From a cyanobiont of Ornithocercus magnificus (GTDB lineage Bacteria; Cyanobacteriota; Cyanobacteriia; PCC-6307; Cyanobiaceae): a stretch of 64,000 bases of DNA. Under the pieces are notes generated by a model that was not told where the DNA came from, did not search any database, and saw only the letters and a program-made list of their open reading frames with translations. The DNA lies in contig BIMP01000001.1 of the NCBI GenBank assembly GCA_007996965.1, forward strand, positions 620,001 to 684,000, given 5' to 3'. Positions 56,454 to 64,000 of this stretch are shown in pieces. The translations under genes and the position numbers were made by a program. Positions within the stretch are counted from its first letter, which is position 1; every line of letters begins with the position of its first letter.

Positions 56454-57230
56454 TCAGATCTGGGTGGCATTGGCAAAGCTGCCCAGAGCCTCGCGCAGAC
56501 GGCGTGCTACAGCTAACATAGCTAGCTCATCCTGAAGACGGTTCACAGCTGAACCAATTCCTACACCAGAAGCACCAGCAGCAATTGCCATAGGTACAGT
56601 AGCAGACGACAAACCAGAGGCACATATAACAGGGATATCAACCTTCGCAGCTCTTAGAGCAGTGCTAATGCTATAAGTTGCTGCTAGGGTAGGAGCTGCT
56701 TTTTCAATTAGCCCCAAATTGCCAGGGCTAACGGGTCTTGCACTGGTGCCGCCCTCTGTTTGTATCAAGTTAGCCCCAGCAACTGTCAAATCAATAGCTA
56801 ACTGCTCCTGTTGATCCAGAGACAGTATATGTGGCACAGTAACGCTTAGAAATATCTCAGGTAGTAGGGTACGTGTAAGGCGTGTGAGTTTAATTACCTC
56901 AGCAGCATCAAAGATACGGCCCTGGGGGTAGAATGTGTCATAATTGCCAATCTCTGCAATTATTGCGCCAGCTGCTATAGCTGCAGGAAATAGCTTAGGT
57001 TCTACAGCTGAGACACACACTGGCAAACCTCCGGACTCACGGGACGCAATTTTTACCAGTTCTGGGTCACAGGCTACGTCGATAAGGTCAGCGTTGCCGT
57101 AACTAGCGGCACGAGCCACACGAGTTACATGGTTGGCATCGAAATTCATCAGGCCAGCAATTAGCTTGAGGCAACGACGCCGTTCAAGGCTGATGCGCAG
57201 GGATTCTGGGAGCTGTTTAATGCAGGACAT
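56454..57230 (-). CDS. ycf23: Ycf23/DUF561 family protein
   Basis: A conserved cyanobacterial and plastid protein of unknown function with a TIM-barrel look. The start LPESLRISLERRRCLKLIAGLMNFD is the family N-terminus. Next come ADLIDVACDPELVKIA, VCVSAVEPKLFPAAIAAGA, AEIGNYDTFYPQGRIFDAAEV, ANLIQTEGGTSARP and VPMAIAAGASGVGIGSAVNRL, the last resembling a phosphate-binding loop. It has 258 residues. It is divergent from tilS, 73 bp apart, and 250 bp downstream of the uvrB start. Those ~250 bases hold no gene that I can see. Confidence 0.9.
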   Translation of the reverse strand: MSCIKQLPESLRISLERRRCLKLIAGLMNFDANHVTRVARAASYGNADLIDVACDPELVKIASRESGGLPVCVSAVEPKLFPAAIAAGAIIAEIGNYDTFYPQGRIFDAAEVIKLTRLTRTLLPEIFLSVTVPHILSLDQQEQLAIDLTVAGANLIQTEGGTSARPVSPGNLGLIEKAAPTLAATYSISTALRAAKVDIPVICASGLSSATVPMAIAAGASGVGIGSAVNRLQDELAMLAVARRLREALGSFANATQI

Positions 57231-57303
57231 CAGTGATAGGGCAGATCATCTAAATTCTCCCACCGACAGAGAGTGATAAAATTACCATTGTAAACTCCTG
57301 CTT

Positions 57304-58314
57304 ATGAGCTGGAGCTCCTGGCACCAACGACTGCATAAGCAGCTACGTCGATATCCCCTCCGCTTGCCTGAGGGTGCCTCACTATTGCTATCTATTTCCG
57401 GAGGGCAAGACTCGATGGCATTACTTGCTCTAGTACAGGATTTACAAAGGCTATACCACTGGAATTTACATGTTTGGCACGGTGACCATGGCTGGTATGC
57501 TGGCTCGGCTAAAACTGCTACCGAACTGAAAGCTTGGTGCGTTGCACGAGGATTGAAAGTAGTAGTGGATTGTGCAGATCCTGCCCAAGTTACCAGCGAA
57601 GCAGCCGCTCGCTGCTGGCGCTACCAACAACTAGCGGCCACTGCGGCTTATCTAAGCCAGAAACAGCCACAGCAACCCTATTGTCATGTGCTCACAGCTC
57701 ACACTGCCAGTGATAGGGCTGAGACTATGCTGCTCAACCTCGCCCGCGGCACCGATCTGGCTGGACTTGGCAGTTTACCGCCGGAGCGCAATCTCGACGC
57801 TGCACAGCCAGATGGCCTCAAGTTAGTTAGACCACTGCTGAACTTCAGTCGTGAAGACACTGCTGTCATCAGCCATAACTTAGCTTTACCAGTTTGGGTA
57901 GACCCGAGTAACACTGACTCTAGCTTTGATCGCAATCGCATCCGGTCAGAAGTGTTGCCAGTTATGGAAGCCATGCACCCTGGTTGTAGCCGCCGGCTAG
58001 CTCGCCTAGCCGATCGGCTATCCCATGTGCAGAGTACTCAGACAGCACTGGCAATGCTCGCTTTGCAAGCACTGCAGCAGGACAATAGTTTAGATCGTCG
58101 TAGTCTTGCTGCCTTACCTGCCAGTGCTCGCAGTACTGTGCTGGCTGCCTGGCTGCGGCAGCAGCAGATTACCAATCTAAACGCCAGCTTGCTAGAGGAG
58201 TTAGCAGCTGTGTTGGGATCGGGAATTAGTGTTGGTGGTCGCGACCTTAGTGGTGGTTGGCGAATCTGTTGGCAGAGGGAGCTAGTAAGGCTTTGCCAAA
58301 GGCAAGTCGGCTGA
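57304..58314 (+). CDS. tilS: tRNA(Ile)-lysidine synthetase
   Basis: TilS attaches lysine to C34 of the CAU-anticodon tRNA-Ile, so that it reads AUA. The ATP pyrophosphatase P-loop is LLLSISGGQDSMALLALV. WHGDHGWYAGSA, AARCWRYQQLAATAAY and VLTAHTASDRAETMLLNLARGTDLAGL give the HTxxDxxET motif. VRPLLNFSRED and VDPSNTDSSFDRNRIRSEVLPVME complete the core. It has 336 residues, the short form without the large C-terminal domains, usual in cyanobacteria. Confidence 0.95.
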   Translation: MSWSSWHQRLHKQLRRYPLRLPEGASLLLSISGGQDSMALLALVQDLQRLYHWNLHVWHGDHGWYAGSAKTATELKAWCVARGLKVVVDCADPAQVTSEAAARCWRYQQLAATAAYLSQKQPQQPYCHVLTAHTASDRAETMLLNLARGTDLAGLGSLPPERNLDAAQPDGLKLVRPLLNFSREDTAVISHNLALPVWVDPSNTDSSFDRNRIRSEVLPVMEAMHPGCSRRLARLADRLSHVQSTQTALAMLALQALQQDNSLDRRSLAALPASARSTVLAAWLRQQQITNLNASLLEELAAVLGSGISVGGRDLSGGWRICWQRELVRLCQRQVG

Positions 58315-58431
58315 ACAGCGGTGAACTTAAAAGTGTTTGGCCCGTAACTTGAGCTTGAGTGCCTCTTAATACAGTCTTAGAACTCCAAGCTCTCTCTATG
58401 AGACCTGAGACCTTTAGAAAGCTTGCAAGAC

Positions 58432-60444
58432 TCATGCTGCCGCTGAGCGACGGCGTCTAGTACGACCGGCAGGTATCTCTGGCTCAGTAGTCGCGGACAA
58501 CTTTAGTGGCTTGTCGGTAGATGCATTACTAGGAACCGCAGTAGCAACTGCTGCCGCTGAGTGAAGCGATAGCGGTTGAGAGCGATGCTGTGATGATCGC
58601 TGGTTCTGAGTACTATTACTGCTGCGGTGAGGGCGATTACGCAGCGCTGTAACTCTGTCATCAGACTCATCTGCGATGCGGCACTTATAAGCTGGTGTGC
58701 CAGCTGGCGCTGGCTGTACAAGGCATAGGATAAGTGGCTCTACCTGTAGCTCGCGGCGCATGCGGCGGCCGAGGCCAAGCTCCACTTCCCTTTGCACACC
58801 CATCCAATCCACCTCTGGGATTTTGCCCTCGCTGCTACGGCAAAGCTGTTTCCAGCGGTTCTCTAGCACCCAGCTAATCTCTCGTTCAGTCCAGAGTGAC
58901 ATCTTGCGGGTATCAGCAGTTGTAACTACACCGCGCAGACTGACTCGCGGCGGTGCTACCATTTTGCCATCAGTACTTATAGCTGCAAGCACAGTCATAA
59001 TTCCATCTTCTGCTAGTTGCTGACGCTCCTTAAGCACACATGCATCGACAATACCGTTACGTGACTGATCTAGCAGTTCAATACCAGCTTTCACAGGATT
59101 ACCTCTACGGATCGAGTCTGGTGTCAGCTCAACAACATCACCATTGTTGATGATCAAGATATTTTCAGCAGGTATGCCCATTGCCTGACCCGTCTTGGCA
59201 TGAGCTACGAGCATGCGATGCTCACCATGAACTGGCACAAAGAACTTGGGCTTAGTTAAGGCCAGCATTAGCTTCTGGTCTTCCTGGAAACCGTGTCCAG
59301 ATACATGAATACCTTCACTCTTACCATAGACTACCTTAGCACCAAGAATCATTAGTCGATCAATTGTGTTCACCACGGAGATCGTATTGCCAGGAATAGG
59401 GCTGGCTGAGAAGATAATTGTGTCATTGGTCTTCACCTTCACCTGCTGATGCTCACCACGAGAGATACGGCTGAGAGCAGCCAGTGGTTCACCTTGACTG
59501 CCAGTCATCAGCAACAGTATTTCGCGGTCAGGTAGATCATTGATCTGTTTAATCGGCATAAACAGATCATCGGGTGCACGCATGTAGCCTAGTTCGCGCG
59601 CCTTGGCAATTACGTTTAACATCGAGCGTCCAAGTAAACCTACCTTACGCTCATTCTTTAATGCTAGTTCCAAAATCATCGCAACTCGATGGATTGAGCT
59701 AGCAAAAGTAGTTATAATTACTCGACCTTCAGCCTGAGAGATGTGTCGGTCTAAATTGGGAAAAACCGACCGCTCTGGCGGACAAAAACCAGAAACTTCA
59801 GCATTAGTCGAGTCACTAAATAGACAGAGCACACCCTGTTCACCATGATGGGCAAGACGAGATAGATCAAAGTTCTCGCCATCGACCGGTGTGTGATCGA
59901 ACTTAAAGTCGCCGGTGAAAATTACTGTACCAGCCGGTGTGTTGATAGCCAGTGAGTAACTATCAGCCATTGAGTGGGTATTACGGATAAACTCTACAGA
60001 AAAGTGTCGCCCTACCTTGACAACCTCGCGTGGGCTTACTGTTTGTAGCGTTGTGCGGCTAGTCACACCAGCCTCATCCATCTTGGCAGTAAGCATTGAC
60101 AAGGCGAGACGTGGCCCGTAAATCACAGGGATATTGAAGTGTTTCAGATGATGAGAAATACCACCAATATGGTCCTCGTGACCATGAGTCACGATCATGG
60201 CCCGGATACGCTTTTGGTTCTCGCGCAGGAAGCTGACATCAGGCAAGACGACATTAACACCATGCATACCGTCACTGGGAAAAGCAAGTCCCGCATCCAC
60301 CAGCATTAGGTCACTGCCATACTCAAATACGCAGGTGTTTTTTCCAATCTCATGCAAGCCACCGAGCGGAATTACTCGCAGACAAGCTTGTTGGCGTCTG
60401 GTGCCGTGACTAATACGATTGTTCAAGGAGGTAGTGATTGTCAT
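58432..60444 (-). CDS. rnj: Ribonuclease J
   Basis: A metallo-beta-lactamase/beta-CASP ribonuclease with 5'-3' exo- and endonuclease activity in RNA turnover. The zinc motif is IVTHGHEDHIGGISHHL. LRVIPLGGLHEIGKNTCVFEYG and LVDAGLAFPSDGMHGVNVVLPD are typical starts. LLLMTGSQGEPLAALSRIS and VHVSGHGFQEDQKLM-like segments of the beta-CASP domain follow, then FFVPVHGEHRMLVAHAKTG. After the core (~560) comes a ~110-residue tail rich in Ser, Asn, Gln and Arg, ending in a basic cluster, as in other picocyanobacterial RNase J proteins. It starts with ATG at 60444. It is followed by ~115 gene-free bases and the convergent tilS. Confidence 0.95.
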   Translation of the reverse strand: MTITTSLNNRISHGTRRQQACLRVIPLGGLHEIGKNTCVFEYGSDLMLVDAGLAFPSDGMHGVNVVLPDVSFLRENQKRIRAMIVTHGHEDHIGGISHHLKHFNIPVIYGPRLALSMLTAKMDEAGVTSRTTLQTVSPREVVKVGRHFSVEFIRNTHSMADSYSLAINTPAGTVIFTGDFKFDHTPVDGENFDLSRLAHHGEQGVLCLFSDSTNAEVSGFCPPERSVFPNLDRHISQAEGRVIITTFASSIHRVAMILELALKNERKVGLLGRSMLNVIAKARELGYMRAPDDLFMPIKQINDLPDREILLLMTGSQGEPLAALSRISRGEHQQVKVKTNDTIIFSASPIPGNTISVVNTIDRLMILGAKVVYGKSEGIHVSGHGFQEDQKLMLALTKPKFFVPVHGEHRMLVAHAKTGQAMGIPAENILIINNGDVVELTPDSIRRGNPVKAGIELLDQSRNGIVDACVLKERQQLAEDGIMTVLAAISTDGKMVAPPRVSLRGVVTTADTRKMSLWTEREISWVLENRWKQLCRSSEGKIPEVDWMGVQREVELGLGRRMRRELQVEPLILCLVQPAPAGTPAYKCRIADESDDRVTALRNRPHRSSNSTQNQRSSQHRSQPLSLHSAAAVATAVPSNASTDKPLKLSATTEPEIPAGRTRRRRSAAA

Positions 60445-60501
60445 CTGACCTTTATTTGAGAAGTGCTGGGTCGGTGTTGAATTGGAAATACAGCCTTGAC
60501 C

Positions 60502-61410
60502 TCAGATCTGACGCAGGTTGCTTAGGGTACGGGCAAGATCATCACGCATGGTTGCGTTAAGAGGAAGTAGAGGAAGCCTGGGCGCACCAACTGGCCAGCC
60601 GCTAAGCTCAAGTGCAGCTTTAACAGGAATTGGATTGGTGGTGGCGAACAGTGCCTGAAACAGAGGCATTAGCTGTTCGTGATAGCCGAGAGCGATGGCA
60701 GGCTGCCCGTCAAAATGGGCCTTGATCAGTGCCTTGAGACGGCGACCGGCTACATGGCTAGCTACACTCACTACGCCGACAGCGCCTACAGAGAGCATTG
60801 GTAACAGCAGTCCATCATCACCGCTGTAGATAGCTAACTGCGGACCACATCTCAAACGTAGCTGGGTTACCTCCTCAGTAGTGCCACTAGCAGACTTAAT
60901 GCTGACAATGTTAGCACAGTCACAAAGGTGAGCAACAGTTGCTGGAGAAAGGCTGCAGCCAGTTCGGCTAGGAATGTTGTAAAGCATAAGAGGCAGCCTG
61001 GGTGCTGCTGCTGCTACAGCCCGGAAGTGGGCCTCTAAACCCTGCTGAGTGGGCTTGTTATAATATGGAGTGACAACAAGGGCACCATCAGCACCAGCTG
61101 CGGCTGCCTCTCGCGTAGCTTCTACTGCTTCTGCAGTGCTGTTGCTTCCTGTGCCAGTCAAGACTCTGGTGTTCCGATCAACAGCCTGACGTACTGCTTC
61201 TAGCAATTGGATTTGCTCTCGCCAATTAAGGGTCGGCGACTCTCCAGTTGTGCCGCAGACTATTAAGCCATCTGATCCCTCGCTAACTAAATGACGTGCA
61301 AGCCTGCCTGCAAGAGTCAGGTCAACCTGGCCTTCAGTATCAAAAGGCGTAACCATTGCCGTTAGAAGGCGACCAAAAGGAGTGGGAGAGAACTCAGTAC
61401 CTACACTCAT
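60502..61410 (-). CDS. dapA: 4-hydroxy-tetrahydrodipicolinate synthase
   Basis: DapA condenses pyruvate with aspartate semialdehyde, the first committed step to diaminopimelate and lysine. [41 protein letters not shown] and [20 protein letters not shown] contain the pyruvate-binding TT pair and the catalytic Tyr. [10 protein letters not shown] has the Schiff-base lysine, and [28 protein letters not shown] follows. It has 302 residues, normal. Its ATG overlaps the asd stop (ATGA), so it is coupled to the enzyme that makes its substrate. Confidence 0.97.
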   Translation of the reverse strand: MSVGTEFSPTPFGRLLTAMVTPFDTEGQVDLTLAGRLARHLVSEGSDGLIVCGTTGESPTLNWREQIQLLEAVRQAVDRNTRVLTGTGSNSTAEAVEATREAAAAGADGALVVTPYYNKPTQQGLEAHFRAVAAAAPRLPLMLYNIPSRTGCSLSPATVAHLCDCANIVSIKSASGTTEEVTQLRLRCGPQLAIYSGDDGLLLPMLSVGAVGVVSVASHVAGRRLKALIKAHFDGQPAIALGYHEQLMPLFQALFATTNPIPVKAALELSGWPVGAPRLPLLPLNATMRDDLARTLSNLRQI

Positions 61411-62438
61411 GACGACATAATCAGTAACTCAGCAATCTGGATTGCGTTTAGCGCGGCCCCTTTTCTAATCTGATCACCACAAAGCCAGAGCTCAAGGGCA
61501 TTAGACTCGCTGATATCTTGACGAATCCGGCCTACAGCCACTAGGTCGCGGCCAGTGACATCTGCTGGCATCGGGAAGCGGTTAGTAGCGTAATCTTCGA
61601 TTAATTCAACTCCGGGAGCATTAGCAAGTAGCTGCCTAGCTTCATCTACAGGAAAGTGTTTGCTGAACTCTATGTTCACCGCCTCCGAGTGAGCTCGCAG
61701 CACTGGGACACGCACACAGGTAGCACTTAGGCGTAGATCAGGAAGATCCATGATCTTGCGGGTTTCGTTGACCATTTTCATCTCCTCCTCGCAATAGCTA
61801 TTAGATTGCAATGGAGAGTTGTGCAAGAAGAGATTGAATGCCAGTGAATGAGGTAAGATGGTACTGTGAGGTGTGCCACCGTCAAGTGCCACGCGGCTTA
61901 GACGTTTCAATTCTCCCATAGCACGGCCACCAGCACCACTAACAGACTGGTAAGTGCTAACCACAACCCGTCGCAGCGGGCAGTAGGTGGCAAGGGGAAA
62001 AAGTACCAGGCTTAAGAGAATTGTAGTGCAGTTGGGATTGGCGATTACACCGTCGTGGCTAAGGGCAGATCTCGGATTTACTTCGGGTACTACTAGCGGC
62101 ACTCCATTCTCAAGGCGAAAGGCACTAGAGTTGTCCACTAACAAAGCCCCAGCCATTTTAATAGGCTGTCTCCAGCGCCGTGAGACCAGGCTATTAGCTG
62201 AAGCTAATACCAAGTCAACACCATCAAAAGCATTGCCAGACGCTTCCTGGAGTACCAAGTCCAAACCGTTCCAGCGCTGTATCTGACCAGCAGAGCGTTC
62301 GGAACAAAGCAGCCGCAACTCTTTGATGGGAAACTGTCGTTCGGCAAGCAACTGAAGAATTTCCTGGCCAACGATTCCGCTAGAACCAAGCACAGCAACC
62401 GTTAAGGGGCGGTTTGGAAGACGGACAGGAACAGTCAA
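61407..62438 (-). CDS. asd: Aspartate-semialdehyde dehydrogenase
   Basis: Asd reduces aspartyl phosphate to aspartate semialdehyde with NADPH, between LysC and DapA. The NADP loop is [18 protein letters not shown], and [13 protein letters not shown] and [22 protein letters not shown] follow. The catalytic cysteine lies in [18 protein letters not shown], with [14 protein letters not shown] after it. It has 343 residues, normal. The start is TTG at 62438; no ATG is available before the cofactor loop. It is divergent from tig across ~140 bases that must carry both promoters. Confidence 0.96.
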   Translation of the reverse strand: MTVPVRLPNRPLTVAVLGSSGIVGQEILQLLAERQFPIKELRLLCSERSAGQIQRWNGLDLVLQEASGNAFDGVDLVLASANSLVSRRWRQPIKMAGALLVDNSSAFRLENGVPLVVPEVNPRSALSHDGVIANPNCTTILLSLVLFPLATYCPLRRVVVSTYQSVSGAGGRAMGELKRLSRVALDGGTPHSTILPHSLAFNLFLHNSPLQSNSYCEEEMKMVNETRKIMDLPDLRLSATCVRVPVLRAHSEAVNIEFSKHFPVDEARQLLANAPGVELIEDYATNRFPMPADVTGRDLVAVGRIRQDISESNALELWLCGDQIRKGAALNAIQIAELLIMSS

Positions 62439-62578
62439 GCTGAGGGAATGGTGGCAGCTGCTCGATTGCCGTGGCTGGGTTAGACCACGATCTTAAGAAG
62501 TTACCCTAACTGGGCAGGGTTGGACCAGACTCTTCCTTAAGGTGATCAACTGTTCTCCTCATTGAATATCTGCTGCTG

Positions 62579-63913
62579 ATGAGTGCCGCCGACCTAAAGG
62601 TCACAACCGAAACCCGGCCTGGGAGCCGTCTATTGGTAGTGTTAACTGTCTCAGCGGAGCGCTGCCATGCAAGCTATGAAGGGGCAATAAGGCGCCTAAG
62701 CCGGTCAGTAAAGTTGCCTGGCTTCCGTAAGGGTCAAGTGCCTCGCCCAGTCTTGCTGCAGCAAGTTGGCTCACTACGCATCCGGGCTAACGCACTCGAA
62801 GATCTCATAGAGACTGTCTGGCAAGAAGCACTGGAGCGAGAGTCTATTGAGGCTCTTGGCCAGCCTGAGATAAGCGCTGGCTTTGAAGTTTTGCTTGATG
62901 CATTCCGAGCTGACGAAGCACTTACTGTCACTCTAGAGACTGACATTGCACCAACGCCGAAGCTGAAAGCCACAAAAGGACTCAAGGCTGAGGTGGAGAA
63001 AGTAGACTATGACCCCAACCGCATCGATGAGATGCTGGAGCAATCTCGCAAGCAACTAGCTACTTTGGTACCAGTTGAAGGACGAGCTGCCAAAAGTGGT
63101 GATGTAGCAGTAGTAAGTTTCCGCGGTACCTACAGTGACGATGGTAGCGAGCTCGAGGGTGGCAATACTGACACAATGGATGTAGATCTCGAGGATGACC
63201 AAATAATTCCTGGGTTTACCGAAGGAATTATAGGTATGGCAATCGGCGACGAGAGAGCTATCAATTGTCGTTTTCCAGATGATCATCCTAGTAAGAATGC
63301 TCGCGGACGCCAGGTCGATTTCCTAGTGAACCTTCAAGATCTCAAGACTCGCGAGCTGCCAGCACTTGACGATGCCTTTGCAAAGCAGGCTAGTGAGAAA
63401 GAGACGCTAGTTGAACTTCGGGCTGATCTAGAGCAGCGTCTTCGAGATGATGTTGAGCGTCAGAAGACTAACAATCGCCACGATGCTCTGCTCAAAGCAT
63501 TAGTGGAACAGCTAGAGGTTGATTTGCCTGAGACTTTAGTTGAACGAGAAACACGCAATCTTGTCGAGCAAACTGCTGAACAGTTTGCTCATCAGGGGGT
63601 AGATGTCAAGTCCCTCCTTACTCCAGAATTTGTGCGCAACTTGATGAAGTCCTCGCGCCCAGAGGCTGAGAGACGACTGCGACGCAGTCTAGCCCTCACC
63701 ACTCTTGCGCGAGATGAGCAACTCAAATTAGAAGAGAGTGTTATCAATGCCAAGATGCAAGAGCTTAGTCGTCAGCTTTCAGGCCAGGGAGGTTTTAGCC
63801 CTCAGCATCTACGCCAGGCTGTGACAAATAGTCTCTTGCAAGATCTGCTCCTAAAATGGTTAGAGGAAAACAGCACAATTATAGAAGTTAAGCCAGAGCC
63901 TAATCCGAAATAA
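62579..63913 (+). CDS. tig: Trigger factor
   Basis: Trigger factor is the ribosome-bound chaperone that meets nascent chains at the exit tunnel. The ribosome-binding tip is [18 protein letters not shown] (the GFRxGxxP signature) near residue 45. The FKBP-like isomerase domain is at about 155-240 ([40 protein letters not shown]). The helical C-terminal chaperone arms contain DLRRxLEQRL-type segments and [17 protein letters not shown]. It has 444 residues, slightly short for the family through a shorter tail. Only 87 bases remain after its stop. In this group clpP usually follows, but none is visible in the window. Confidence 0.96.
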   Translation: MSAADLKVTTETRPGSRLLVVLTVSAERCHASYEGAIRRLSRSVKLPGFRKGQVPRPVLLQQVGSLRIRANALEDLIETVWQEALERESIEALGQPEISAGFEVLLDAFRADEALTVTLETDIAPTPKLKATKGLKAEVEKVDYDPNRIDEMLEQSRKQLATLVPVEGRAAKSGDVAVVSFRGTYSDDGSELEGGNTDTMDVDLEDDQIIPGFTEGIIGMAIGDERAINCRFPDDHPSKNARGRQVDFLVNLQDLKTRELPALDDAFAKQASEKETLVELRADLEQRLRDDVERQKTNNRHDALLKALVEQLEVDLPETLVERETRNLVEQTAEQFAHQGVDVKSLLTPEFVRNLMKSSRPEAERRLRRSLALTTLARDEQLKLEESVINAKMQELSRQLSGQGGFSPQHLRQAVTNSLLQDLLLKWLEENSTIIEVKPEPNPK

Positions 63914-64000
63914 GGACAGGAATTAAGACCGAGACTAGGGTACCACACTGTGCCCCTTTGTACATATGTAAGGGCTGCCGTAGCTGGTAAAGAAGACGCA

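Overview
The window comes from a marine-type picocyanobacterium (the Synechococcus/Prochlorococcus group). The evidence is photosystem II gene psbZ, the plastid/cyanobacterial gene ycf23, cobH of cobalamin synthesis, a cyanobacterial-style SecA and four-ACT aspartate kinase, and a backbone order typical of this group as far as I recall it: miaA, infC, (regulator) cysE, secA ... tRNA-Gly, ribH, psbZ, mutS, cobH, holA, lysC ... uvrB, ycf23, tilS, rnj, dapA, asd, tig. The species cannot be named from the sequence alone.

Layout. 1-6.6 kb is backbone (miaA end, infC, a dienelactone-hydrolase-like gene, a GntR regulator coupled to cysE, secA). 7.2-36.4 kb is a large accessory island for cell-surface glycans and a surface protein: glycosyltransferases, an ABC-2 polysaccharide exporter (Wzm/Wzt type), two sulfotransferases, a sulfatase/phosphatase-fold enzyme, a three-gene type I secretion operon (HlyD, parvulin-like isomerase, ABC transporter with a cNMP-binding domain and a peptidase-dead C39-like domain), three more glycosyltransferases, two tandem DUF115/Maf-like proteins, an RTX-like glycine/aspartate-repeat protein, and all four dTDP-rhamnose genes. 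36.5-45.1 kb returns to backbone (GNAT, BioC-like methyltransferase, tRNA-Gly, ribH, psbZ, mutS, cobH, holA, lysC). 45.2-54.1 kb is a second accessory island, for a pseudaminic-acid-like nonulosonic acid: pseB, pseC, pseF, a PIG-L deacetylase and a PseH-like acetyltransferase, then neuB/pseI with an ATP-grasp ligase, an RraA-like aldolase and an amidohydrolase. 54.1-64 kb is backbone (uvrB to tig).

Working model (inference). The two islands belong together. The second makes a CMP-activated nonulosonic acid. The Maf-like proteins, which in flagellated bacteria attach such sugars to flagellin, sit in one operon with the RTX-like protein. No flagellar gene is visible, so the likely acceptor is that RTX-like surface protein. 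The type I operon would export it: its exporter has lost the C39 catalytic cysteine, as in HlyB-type RTX exporters. The sulfotransferases, ABC-2 exporter and rhamnose genes would make an accompanying surface polysaccharide.

Two details stand out. No intact PseG (the UDP-sugar hydrolase step) is seen, and the PseH-like gene starts with what looks like the tail of a lost PseG-PseH fusion. Four genes of the nonulosonate island (PIG-L, ATP-grasp, RraA-like, amidohydrolase) are not part of the textbook pathway, so the final sugar may carry an undescribed modification. No transposase, integrase, CRISPR array or rRNA gene was found.
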